Shown here one piece after another: positions 1-11,314 of a stretch of DNA of 32,945 nucleotides (the stretch's first letter is position 1; every line of letters begins with the position of its first letter). The stretch covers positions 1 to 32,945 of the forward strand of contig JADHZB010001029.1 in the NCBI GenBank assembly GCA_015657535.1. Direction: 5' to 3'. The position numbers and the translations under genes are program-made. The stretch is from Nephromyces sp. MM_2019 (taxonomy: Eukaryota; Apicomplexa; Aconoidasida; Nephromycida). Below the pieces are notes generated by a model. The model ran no database searches, had not been told where the DNA came from, and saw only the letters and a list, made by a program, of their open reading frames with translations.

Positions 1-390
1 TCCCCCATGTCATCCCCCATGAACAATAATTACAACTACAAGAACATGTCCACCATGTCATCTCCCATGAATAATAACTGCAATAACATGAACAATAACT
101 GCAATTGCAACAATAACATGAGCAATAACTGCAATTGCAGCTCCCTCAAGAACAATAACTACAATTACAAGAACATGTCTACCATGTCGTCTCCCATGAA
201 CAATAATTACAACTGCAAGAGCGTGTACACTCGTCTGCCTAACAACTGGGTCAACAATTTCAGCTCAAACCATAAGAGTTTATCGACAGCATCTGCATCG
301 TACAACTTTATGCGTATGATCAATGAATTTAGTGTCTGCTATAAGAGCAGTCACAACGCGAACAAAATGAGGATGGTAGCCCTCCAGTGA
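1..390 (+). CDS. 3' end of an Asn/Met/Ser-rich low-complexity protein (partial)
   Basis: The frame is open from the first base of the window and stops with TGA at 388-390, so this is the C-terminal part of a gene that begins further left. The first 70 or so residues are a degenerate repeat of blocks such as SSPMNNNYNYKNMST and NNNCNC, encoded by near-identical DNA blocks (compare 13-60 with 151-210). The last 55 residues are less repetitive and contain VYTRLPNNWVNNFSSN. I see no catalytic motif, membrane segment or named domain. Asn-rich low-complexity tracts of this type are common in apicomplexan and amoebozoan proteins. The stop codon lies only about 125 bases before the first possible start of the peroxiredoxin on the same strand. 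Function unknown. That the frame is coding is fairly sure; whether the repeat is ordered in the protein is not. Confidence 0.6.
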   Translation, partial: SPMSSPMNNNYNYKNMSTMSSPMNNNCNNMNNNCNCNNNMSNNCNCSSLKNNNYNYKNMSTMSSPMNNNYNCKSVYTRLPNNWVNNFSSNHKSLSTASASYNFMRMINEFSVCYKSSHNANKMRMVALQ

Positions 391-516
391 TTTTGGAGAA
401 GCTATATTAATGAGAAAATCTAGGTAACTCTTGGAGTGCAATTTTGATTTTTATTTTTCGAGCATTCGTACCCCCTTATTTTCAATGTTTTGTTGTGATG
501 TAATGATTCATGTTTC

Positions 517-1485
517 ATGATTACATGTGTAAATATTTTTCTGGTGTTAAAATGCGTGTTTGATCAAAATTTCATAAAATTTTTTGGTTCTTTTCAGGAA
601 TTTTTATTGAGAGGATTAAGGGTAAGATTTTCTGCCGATAAACCTGGGAAGTTTCCGAATGCTGGTCAATGGAGTCGAAATTCATCTGCTTTTATTAACC
701 CCATGTACGTGGGCTCTAGGCGGAAATCCAAGATATCCAATGTTGGGCATACCATTGCCAATAAGGAAGCGCCTGCAGTATTTGGCAGCCGATTTGGTTG
801 TGATTTTCTTTTGAACAGTACATCAGCCTTCAACGCAGCCCCTAGGTGCTTTTCCACTATGTTTCCAAATTCTATAGTTGGTGCTCCTGCTCCACTTTTT
901 GTCGCGGATGCTGTATTTCCTTCCTTGGGGTCAGATCTTCAGCCAGTGTCTTCTATAAAAAAGTTAGATCTTCAGACATATTTTCCTGATAAATATGTCT
1001 GTCTCTTTTTTTGGCCTTTTGATTTCTCATTTGTGTGTCCCTCTGAGATTTTGGCTTTTGATAGAGCTGTGAAAGATTTTGAAAGCCGTAATGTGCAGCT
1101 TATAGGAGTTTCAATAGACTCTGTTTATACTCATCAAGCGTGGAAAAGTCGACCTATTGCTGAGGGTGGAATCGGTTCGGTGCAATTTCCACTTGTAAGT
1201 GACGTGGATAAAAAGATATCCAGTATGTATGGTGTGTTATCTAATGTTGCCGGATTTGCTTTGAGAGCCGTTTTCCTCATAGATAAGCAAGGAATTGTGC
1301 GTCATCAATTAATAAATGATGCTGCCCTAGGTCGATCGGTGGACGAAACGATTCGTATAGTAGATGCTTTACAGTTTACAGAAGAACATGGAGAACTTTG
1401 CCCGGCCAATTGGTCTAAGGGGAAAAGGGGGATGAAAGCTACTATGGAAGAAACCACAGAGTATTTACGAGATTCTTATTCATAA
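517..1485 (+). CDS. 2-Cys peroxiredoxin with N-terminal organelle-type extension
   Basis: A thiol peroxidase of the AhpC/Prx1 class, which reduces H2O2 and organic hydroperoxides using thioredoxin-type donors. The catalytic domain starts near residue 120 (IVGAPAPLF). The peroxidatic Cys174 sits in PFDFSFVCPSEILAF, with Pro167 and Ser171 in the usual Pro and Thr/Ser places. Arg250 in FALRAVFLID matches the conserved active-site arginine. The resolving Cys295 sits in ELCPANW, the VCPxxW-type motif of typical 2-Cys enzymes. About 115 residues precede the domain; they are basic and Ser/Asn-rich with few acids, suggesting import into a mitochondrion or plastid. The SVYTHQAW and IAEGGIG segments recall apicomplexan mitochondrial peroxiredoxins, from memory of the family. 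The start is uncertain: ATG 517 is the first in frame, and a possible 69-nt intron (529-597) keeps the frame. Internal Met63 and Met115 are alternatives. The enzyme call is very safe; the compartment is inferred. Confidence 0.95.
   Translation: MITCVNIFLVLKCVFDQNFIKFFGSFQEFLLRGLRVRFSADKPGKFPNAGQWSRNSSAFINPMYVGSRRKSKISNVGHTIANKEAPAVFGSRFGCDFLLNSTSAFNAAPRCFSTMFPNSIVGAPAPLFVADAVFPSLGSDLQPVSSIKKLDLQTYFPDKYVCLFFWPFDFSFVCPSEILAFDRAVKDFESRNVQLIGVSIDSVYTHQAWKSRPIAEGGIGSVQFPLVSDVDKKISSMYGVLSNVAGFALRAVFLIDKQGIVRHQLINDAALGRSVDETIRIVDALQFTEEHGELCPANWSKGKRGMKATMEETTEYLRDSYS
529..597 (+). other. Possible 69-nt phase-0 intron in the peroxiredoxin presequence
   Basis: The segment begins GTAAAT and ends in a pyrimidine-rich stretch, TTTTTGGTTCTTTTCAG. 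Removing it joins MITC to EFLLRG in frame. Keeping it adds 23 hydrophobic residues without a stop. The high T content fits an intron in this genome. Only transcript data can decide. Confidence 0.5.
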
Positions 1486-2500
1486 TTGTGTTGCATGTCT
1501 ATAATTCAATTGAATATTTATGATTTTGATTACATACCCTTTTTGGTAGGCTGAAATTTCATTCTAACTTCGTGATTATTCCAATGGCGTAGCTATAAGT
1601 TTTTATGTGTTGTATTTGCGTGTTTATATTATTTCCGTTACATATATAGGAAGATGGTGTATATTGTAGCACAATTTACAGATTTTCCTTGCTTGTTATG
1701 AATGAATTTTCGGTATCGCTAAGTGGCTTTTTGTCCTTAGAGTTTCGCATTTTATTTACTGTGAAATCTATCAGTTAATAACATCGCTATTTGATATTAT
1801 GGTCCTGCACTGTTATTGAAGCCTTTTGTTTGTTTACCGCAAAAAATGGCTTTCTCGTATTCATGTCGATATTTTCGTGTGTATTGTTGATCGAGTTTTG
1901 TGTTTGTTTTCTGCTTTGTTGTTTTTTTTCTGGTAGAGTAGGATTAATGTGATTATGCTTTTCGAGCAGATTGATATCTTCTGTAGCGTATAATTGCGCT
2001 GCAGTGGTGTTTTTAATTTTTTTTTATTGATGCCACTGTAAATCTTTTCACGATTGTATATTTTCAATTTTGTTCTGCGGGGAATAATGCTGATGTTGCT
2101 TATTTATATTTGAAATATACTATGATAACGAAGTTTTATCTTTTGGATCCATAGTAAAATTGACGCTAAGCACGCTTCTATGATTCCTTGGTTTTGAATG
2201 TAATTGACTACATATTATCGGAGTAAGTTTATAGGTAATTTTATGGGCCAAGAGCTTTTAACTAAATTGCATCATCATAGCGTTAAGCATTAATGCCTAT
2301 TTTATCGTATGAATGAAATGAAATTGAAGTATATGGATATTCTGGGGTTTATATCGGATGCCTATCGTCGCAATGGAGTATGTATGTGATTGCTACAAAT
2401 GTCGAAAATCTTGCAATGTTGATGTATCCGTGATATGTATAAACCTCGTTAATTTAGAAGTTATGACTCGTTAACGGTGTGCTTATCAATGTTTCCTGTG
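1486..2500. other. T-rich 3' flank downstream of the peroxiredoxin; no gene seen
   Basis: About 1 kb with long T runs on the plus strand and only short, stop-interrupted frames. The composition resembles the sense strand of non-coding parts of plus-strand genes here, so it probably includes the peroxiredoxin 3' UTR. No RNA gene or repeat was recognised. Confidence 0.4.
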
Positions 2501-4480
2501 GATTGTTTCTCGTGAACCCCGTAAGGTGCAAAATTCCCCTAGCATACGTGCAAACCGGCCTTTATGGAAGCCGTAAGGTGTAACGTGATAAACACGTGTA
2601 GCCTGTATTTTTTTTTGTGATTTCAACGTTTGAGCGAACAAGTGCTGGAGCTGGCTTATTCAGAAATTTGATTAGTTCCGTCAGTTGTAAGTCACTTGAG
2701 ATTTTGTGGGTGAGGCTTGTTGATTTCAGTAGCTTACTAAAGAGTAGTCTGTACAGATAATATGGGCTGAACGAGCTCCATGGCCAGTATTGCTGTGAGA
2801 ATGTAATAGAATTCAATAACATCTAGCTTTAGATGTTACTTTTCATTCCAAGTAGGTGTAGGTGATGCATAACTTATTGTATAATGATGCCGGGTTGTGA
2901 TCTGCTTATCTGTTGCGCTGATTTGCTAAGGTAAATTTGATTAGTTGCTGGCTTACAATTCATAAGATATATATTACTAAATGAGTCAATGGATATTGAG
3001 GCGGCGGCAATACGATACAGTGGTGCGGATGGATGGCATTCTGCTTAAAGCTGCCGCGGAGCCCCCTTATTTTTAGAAATATATCAGTCCCGACTTTGCT
3101 CCTTGTCTCGGAGGTTGATCGAATGAGGTTCAAGAGCATTTCGGACGTAAGTTTGTGTACTCGTACACTTGAAATAAATGAAGGTAACATTGGCCTAAAG
3201 TAGGTCGATTGTATGAGGTTTCTATCTAAATGTAAGTTATTAGCAAGCTGCATTGTGGTACGCGCTGTAGCGAGGCCGCCCCGTGAGCCTTGAAGCGAGA
3301 TGAGATTTAAGCTCCTAACGAGTACTGACCTTGAACAATCAAGTGTATTATTAGTAGTACCATTAAAAGTTTACTAGAAATCACAGAAAAACTGCGCTCT
3401 ACTTGCACAATATGTCCTCGTCAACTCAACGTGCTTCGGGCGAAGGCATTGTGTACTTTTTGCCTATCCGCCTGACTCGAGGCAAGGCTTTTAGCCTATC
3501 GGATTAAATGACAAGGCAATGCAACGAAAAGGTGTGGATGCCCCCGTTCACGCTTTGCTTTTATAACAGTTACATGGTTTCCCAGAGACTTTTCAGCCCT
3601 TCCCTGCCTGGTGCCGTAGACAAAGTCTGCATATTTTCCGAAAGGTTCACTAATACACTCGCTCAAAGTCTTGATTTGCCGGTAACAATTTCAGGCCGAT
3701 GCCAGTACCGTAGTAGTTCTAGATGCAGTGATCACTATCTTGAATCAGCAATGGCAGGCAACTAAAGCTGTTTTGTTATATGTCCTTACAGATGGGGGCC
3801 TGTTGCGGCCTGCTGCTTGGTCGCGGATATTCCTTGAATTGAGTAACCGCCCACAGTTGACTTTTTTTTCTACAATGTGTTATGCACTTCCCACTTTCTA
3901 CTCAGCCACCTCCTATTTCCTAAAACAGTGGGAAGCGGTTACACCGCACGAGGATGCTTCACAGCAGCGCCTCACGAACTCGGAATCAAAAATTCGTCCA
4001 ATACCACATAGGATCCTGGGCTGGTTCAACTTCAAGCCACAAAATGAATACATCTGACCCAACATAGTGGCTCTTTGTAAGATGATAAAAGTATCCCACG
4101 AGCCAGTAGCTGATAACACGCATAAAGCAGCCAGGCACTCCAATCTTTTGTCCGTTGGCTATTACACTACCCTCCACGGATTAGCTAACCGCGAATTACT
4201 ATAAGGGAAAGTTATTCCGCAGAGTGAAAAATCCCCGAAATAGCATTTACCTGGACTTACCAGCGCTTCACAGTTATCACGAAACGGAATCCTTTCAGTG
4301 AAATAATCAAAATAAAGAGGAAGAAAATTCAAAGTCTCATACCTAACATCTAGGCGAGAAGGAGGGGGGTTTAAAGTTGCAGCTTGTAAGGGTAGTCGGT
4401 TATCAAGGTACACTTATGCAAGCAATTGAAGAACGTGTGTGCCAATGCAAAAACTAGTGTAATATTTCTATAGCACAAGG
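2501..4480. other. Compositionally balanced block of unknown content
   Basis: This block lacks the strong A/T strand bias and CA/TG repeats of the rest of the window and has a visibly higher G+C content. Several frames of 76-109 codons are open on both strands, none with a recognisable domain. On the minus strand, the frame at 4248-4413 ends next to a GTAAGT donor-like site, and the frame at 2960-3253 looks protein-like (HKLTSEMLLNLIRSTSETRS). On the plus strand, frames 3412-3507 and 3508-3765 abut. A short direct repeat, CCGTAAGGTG, occurs near 2519 and 2570. It may hold an intron-split gene, a decayed gene or a non-coding RNA; I could not build a phase-consistent model. Confidence 0.3.
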
Positions 4481-4954
4481 AAGCGTGCTATTGCTAAAAC
4501 TACAATAATATTTCAACACAACAAGGCAATTATCGTGGTAGAATAGGCCCCACGATCACAACCAGGCCTGTTACTCCATAGCAGGAACCTATTGATAATG
4601 TTCAGAAGTTATTGCACGAGCTACAATCATATAACCGTAATTTTCAGTACCATCACTTCCAAGCGACCTGCGAGATAATGGAGATTTTGCAACAATCACT
4701 TGGTAAACAATTCAATTCTACGCTAACTCCAAAATCAGCACTAACATATGGAGCAAATGAACTGCAGATATCAAGAAACCTGCAAATTATAACTGCAAAT
4801 CTCTTTAAAAGCACCGAAACAAGACAATTTTATCTCATCATCAAAGTTAAAAGTATCCAAAGTACATTACCCACAACTATCGCCACATCCACAGCGGAAC
4901 TGCTACAAGGAAAAGCTCCTATATGGAGCAAAATTGGTGCCTGCGGGTACTCAT

Positions 4955-7900
4955 TTAACCGCGAACCCAAGTATCAGAGTCTGACCCACTGTAGCCTCTA
5001 TGGCGCTCTTTTCTGCGCTTTTTAGCATGATAGGAGGCTTTTTCACGTACCCTTCCCTCCCCATCACTTTCCTCATGATCCGCATATCGCGAGCCGTGAT
5101 TACCTCCCCTACTAATATTGCTCACACTACGGCTCCTCCTCCTTCCGGAGCTCTTCTTATGCAAGCTGTATTTCTTACCAGATTCTGGTTCGGAAACATC
5201 AGATCCTTCTTCAGATAATGGCATATAGCCGCCACCACTTCTATATCCATCATGCCTAGAGCTAGTATTACGTGAGTGGTATGGATAGGATCTGCTTGAA
5301 ATGGTTTCAGGAGGGAGGGCATGATCTTCCACGATATCAATTTCATCGTCTTCAGCATGCGGGAAACCATCATCCGCTGGCACTTTGCGCCCCCTACTTG
5401 AATGTATGCGAGCAGTACCCCCAGAAGAAGTAGCTTGAGGTTCACAGCCATTAGACCAGTTTAGCTGAGATAGATACATCTTGAAGAGCTCGTTTCTTGT
5501 ACTCTCACCTTCAAATGTAGCACAAAAACTATCCCACCTATCCTCGGATTTCAATAAACGAATTAAAAGGTTTGCATCCACCGCGGTTGCTGCTTCTTCC
5601 TGTAAGTAGCAAGAACACAGATGTTCTACTATATCGTCTTCAAGCGTAAAATATGTTTTAAAAAAAGAAAGTGAAAAGTAAGAAAATTATCCTTCTTATC
5701 AAAAATTCGTCTGAAAAATGGATAAAAAGCATATTTAAGCAAAGCTTTGCTTGCTCGTGAGTCACCTGTTTACCTGTTTGCTTGTTTAACTGGTTATCTG
5801 CCTATCTACCTGTCCACCTACCTATCTATCTACCTATCTATCTACCTGTCTACCTACTGCGTCAGGCATACAATAGCGTCAATTTTTTCAACTCTTTTAA
5901 TAGAGAAGATGCGCACTTTAGCAGTAGCAACATCAATCTAAAGGAGAGAATCCCAAAAAGGATGTGTTTACCAATTGAAAAGCTATTAGTAGCAAGTCTG
6001 GGTAGTTAGGGCTAAAAAAACCACTATGCACAGCATTTCAGCTAAGTAATCCAGCTCTTTTAGCCATTCCTCCTCAGATTGAGTGCTTATAAGATGCGAT
6101 TATTCGGATTATACACCATAAAGAAGATTCTAGTGATGCAGAATGAAAAGGAGTAGAATCGAACCAGCGACGCAACGATGTTCAGTCCTTTGCTCTATCT
6201 ACTGAGGTAGGACAACTAATGCACCATTTTTTGGGTGTTTTTCATTCCTAGCACTTTTTTTGACCGAGCAAAAACCACTATATAAGCCATGAAATCTAAC
6301 AAGATGTAGAGAATCAATTACATATAGTCCCACTTTCTGGTGGACGACCAATAAGTAGCTGCGTGAACTCTTGGATGTACTTATCATTCAAAAGCTTTTA
6401 ATTTTGCAATAAAAGCAGCCTGTAACACACAGGGAAATGATGTGCTTTAGAAAAAAACCAAAGCCAAACGATGAAGTAAGAAAAGATGCGGAGAAAAGCG
6501 CGCAGCTTGAAGATTTTATGCGCATTGGATGCTTATTACAGCAGGCATATAGGAAGGAATATTCTGTAAATAATAAGCTAAAGAGAAAAAAAAAATCTTC
6601 CCCCTAAGGTAAGTTTAGCGACGCTTACCTTGCGATAGTGTGGGAGGTATTTATCAAAAAATTCAAAGTACTTTCTTTGGCGCCTAGCAAACTTCTTCCG
6701 AGATTCCATTAGCTTTTCCTTGAGCTTTTCAATGTAATATTCGAGAGCATCAGTCAAATTTCGTGGGGAAACGTCTGCAAGCTCTGCTTCATCTTTTATC
6801 ATCTCTGCGATGCTGCAAAAACAAGAAAATTCAGAGTTTGTAGCATATGAAGATCAGCTACGAGAAAACTACCATTGAAGCTTAAAAGATACACAACCTA
6901 TCTCGAAACACCGCACAGATAAATACACCTTCAACAAACAGACAAGGAAATATCAACAGGGAAAATAGAAAGAAAAATGCATTCCAAAAAACACGAAAAA
7001 ACCTAAAAAATTTAAAGAAATACAGGAATCTGCTTGCATCATCAGAGTATATCACAGAAAAGGCAACTCACATCACCCGCCGGACATATCGAAAGAGATT
7101 GCAAGAAGTTGAGAAAAAATGCAAAGAAGTTGAGACAAGCCGGAAGAAACAGGAAGAAACGAGGAAATATCGAGAAAAATAGAAAGAAAGTCAACAAAAA
7201 AGCAAAAAACTGGAGCAAAAGTACGCACACACACAGCCGATAATTTCGTGAAATACACATTGAAAAACATACCCAGCAGCAGTAGATGTTTCATCAATTT
7301 CAATCCCCATCTTCCTGATCATTTTCTTGACAGCTGATTTGTCATTTGCACATTTTTCCTGAAAAAAATGCAGTTTTTGCGGGTAAAATAGCATCTACTA
7401 CAGATTGAGCTCTCAAACACACACATACGCAGGAGATGCAAAAAATTCGTCAATTGCTTCTTCTTGGGTAATAATAATTACAGTGCCTTTCAAAAAAAGA
7501 GTCTCGCAAAACTGGACGAGAGGAGAGGTATCATCACATTCTTAAAATATACCAGCATATAGGTGTACGTACACAAGCATATAGGTGTATATACACAAGC
7601 GTATAGGTGGATGCACACAGGCACATAGATGTACGTACACCTATATACTTACACAGTTGCAATTTCCTCCAAGAATCGGACTTAAAGTATTAACTAATAA
7701 TATAAAAGATAGTCATCTTTATTCAGCAAAAGCAAACACACCACTCTGATGAAATTGGCACACAAAGCTCTGTAGCCTATCCTGAAATCATCAAATATAT
7801 TCCCGACATTACATCAGGCACCAGCGGCTGCTTGTAGTTCACGTATCAGGAGAAAAACCTCTAGAAATTTCGTAACTACACACTAGCTACTAAATCAAAC

Positions 7901-10900
7901 ACACACTAGCGAGTACTCGCTGCTACTATCAGCTTAGGCAACGGCAATACAAAATTCACCTACAAAACTAGCAAAAACTTCACTCTTATCTACTCTTCCA
8001 ACACACAAAGAGACACACCAAAATTTGTAGTTTTTTCTCTTCGAACAGCTCCAATGGTGTAGAACCAGGTTGCCCAATTAGCCTCAGAAAACGGTCATCT
8101 TCAGCGATTCTTAAGGAAAAAACCTCCCATTCAACCGTAGCAGTCAGAGAGCCATCACGATACGCCTCCTGGAAGAAAGGTAACTGATGATTTAGAGAGG
8201 GAGAGACCGAGAGAGGAGAGAAAACGAGCCACACACACAGACACCCGCATATTGAGAGAGGAAAAAAATATCCACACACATATATAGAGAAAGCAGTAAA
8301 CAAAGACAAAAAGCAAAGGAGTACCCCCCCCCACACATACACTCAAACAAGGGAAACAGTAGTCCCCCCCACACACGTCGAGAAAGCAAAAAACCAAACA
8401 AGTAGCGGGTAAAAAACGCACAGAAACATAGAAAAAACCCACACACACGCATCAAATTAAACAGACAACAACGCATACATACGAGCTGACATAAAAAAAA
8501 GATTCTTCAAGCACATATCCACAGCGTAACGGTATGAATACGAGACTATAAATCCCAGCTAATACTACGTGTGAAGACATCGTGTGTGTTCTTTTCACAG
8601 AAAAAATATCACTCATCTTCAAAATTATACCTCTAAAAGTTCCATAAACTTATCTCTGCGCTTCCTCTCGCTTCGGTACTGCAATTTCAACATTTGCTCC
8701 TTCTCAGCTTTTTCACAGGATTCTATGTAATCTTCCCAAGTGCTGAAAAGATAACAAAATATATACACAGTTAAGTAGCAGATTGGAGGGGTAGAAGAAA
8801 CCGGCATAAATCCTCCAAAATATGTGAATCTGCAGAAGCAGCACATCCATAATGCTCACTCTCCCTCTCTATTTCTTCTCCTCTCTTCCTTTCCCTCAAT
8901 TCTATCCTTTCTCTTGTTATAGCGCCCACAAGGGAGGTAGAAGAATATCTTTTAGAAAAATATACACACACAAGCTAGCAAAAGCATCGAGTTAAACTCC
9001 CCAAATTTCAGAAAAACCGGGACTTTGAACACACAAAACAAAACAGTTGAAGATACATGCCAGGCAATCAAAAGTTTAAGCAAACTCAGATGATTACTAT
9101 TTGTCAAATTCCGAGAAGTTAGTGTGTGTGGGTATGTGGGAGGGTGTGGAAGCGTGTGTGGGGGGGTGTGAAGGCGTGTGTGTGGGTATGTGGGAGGGTG
9201 TGGAAGCGTGTGTGGGGGGGTGTGGAAGCGTGTGTGGGGGGGTGTGAAGGCGTGTGTGTGGGTGTGAAGGCGTGTGTGTGTGGGTGTGTCGGGGGGCGTG
9301 GTGGGGTGTGTGTGGGTGTGGCTTGGCGTGCACCTGGTTCATCAAATAAAGAAGTCTTCGTCTCATCATATTTATCTAAAGCTTGCAGACTCGAAGTTCA
9401 CCGGGCATGGGTTTCATCTTACCGTGAAAAGACTAGGCAAAATGCACAAAAAACCCCTAAAACCTCCCTGCAGAAGCTTCAAAAACGCATACACAAGCAG
9501 ATAGTTTAATTCAGAAGAACTGCTCCTATAAGACGTTGAAATTTTTCGCGAAAAAAACCATATGAAGAATAAAGATAGAGTGGCTTACCTGAGGGCATCC
9601 ACCAGATCAAGTTCTGCAAAATCCGAGTTCTCCCGGAAAGCTTCTTTGATGCTACTCCAGCTAGAAACAGCGAAAAAAAGAAGAAATTGATAGGATTTTG
9701 CAGTTCTAGAAGGCAAAGAACTTGTGAAGCTTCGAAAAAAGTCTCAGGGAGGCATAAGAAGATGAATTATTCGCATATTCTAGCGTATTGCTATGAAAAT
9801 AGGGAATATAGTGCAACACACACTGAAAAGAGGGGGGAAATTTATAACTCAAAACGCCAATCTTATATTGATATGCCCAGGCACACACAAGGCACAGCAG
9901 AGATTGAAAAAGCTAGCACAATCGTGCACACAGGAGTGAATTGAAGACAAAGTTTAGAATATCCACAACGCAGTGCAGAAACAATCTAAAACAAGAGCAT
10001 TTCAAAGAAACAACCGAAAAAAAATACACACACACCAAAAATAACACAAAAAAAAACCAAACTTTCTCATCTTCATACAGTTTCTAATCTAGGGAAAAAG
10101 CAACGAAAAACAGCATTTTTCTGAAGACCCCAAAGCATTAAATCAACCACAAACTCTTGTATTTCCAAGAAGGGATATTCATCAGTGGCTTACGTGCATA
10201 GCAAAGGATTCCCTGGCATCTTCTCGAACTTCTCTCTCAACTGATACGAAGTAAATTCCCACAATAAAAAAAACAGTTTGATGAGCATTAAGAGAAGAAG
10301 AGGGAAACTCTAATAAAGCTAAAAACACCCAATTCGTCCCGTAAACAGAAGAAAAGCACTGCAAAAAAAAGAAATCACACACACATTCAATGCTTAAAAC
10401 ACGCAGAATTGGATGATTCATTGAGCAAGAAACGAAAAAATGAAGTACTCAAGTGCTGCCGAATAGCATAGGAAATGCACAAGAAGGGTGTAGGTGCGTA
10501 TTTTGTGGTGTGTGTATGCATGTGAGGAATCCACCAGAACGCAATAACTGGAGCAGGAAAATCAAAGTTTCAACAAGACAGATTCTTCAAAAACCCCGGA
10601 AAGTAGGTACTCTATGCTTCCATATTGACAACCGCATCCACAAATACACACACATACTCATGGGTCATTCGTGATGGCAAGCATGGGAAAAGACAATAAA
10701 TGAGCCCTTCAATGAGATTCCTTGCTGCACACATAGACCCACTCAATTTCCCTGCTCCACGCACACGCACTCAATTCCCCTGCTCCACGCACACGCACTC
10801 AATTTCCCTGCTNNNNNNNNNNNNNNNNNNNNNNNNNNNNNNNNNNNNNNNNNNNNNNNNNNGCACACGCACTCAATTTCCCTGCTCCACGCACACGCAC

Positions 10901-11282
10901 TCAATTTCTCTGCTTCACGCACACGCACTCAATTTCTCTGCTCCAGACACACATCCACTGCAACCCCCCTACCTTCTCCATCAAGGTTTTGCGTAGTTTC
11001 CTCTTCTTCTCACGATGCCTTTGCTCAAAATCATCCATAAAATCTTGAAATAAATCATCAGATTCGCGGATTTCTATCCAATTCCACCACTCCGATTCAT
11101 GAAAAGCCTCGGCAAAATCACTAAAAAATATAAAAATGCAGAAAATGATGAAAAATTTAAGAAATTAAAGTGAAACAAGCAGCAGAAAAACAGCAAAAAG
11201 GTGTATGTACACCAAGAAGGAAAATACCTTCAGCAGAGTCGTGCTAAAAAAGTTTGAAAGGACACTGCTCTCCCACATATAC

Positions 11283-11314
<32 letters not shown>

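Larger units (their letters stand above)
5600..6628 (-). other. PRP40 intron 14 with tetranucleotide repeat and tRNA-like element
   Basis: About 1 kb between the FF5-coding exon pair, with donor GTAAGC and acceptor CTTACAG. It contains a CTAT/CTAC tract and a degenerate tRNA-like sequence, both described separately. No other coding sequence seen. Confidence 0.7.

Noticed and set aside
666..857. 63-codon minus-strand frame
   Set aside because: It lies antisense to the peroxiredoxin presequence and has no protein features.
2960..3253. 97-codon minus-strand frame that looks protein-like
   Set aside because: No domain, no clear splice sites and no neighbouring exon with matching phase; mentioned only as part of the unexplained block.
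9097..9509. His/Pro/Thr-rich and Val/Cys/Gly-rich frames on both strands
   Set aside because: They are translations of the G/T minisatellite inside a PRP40 intron.
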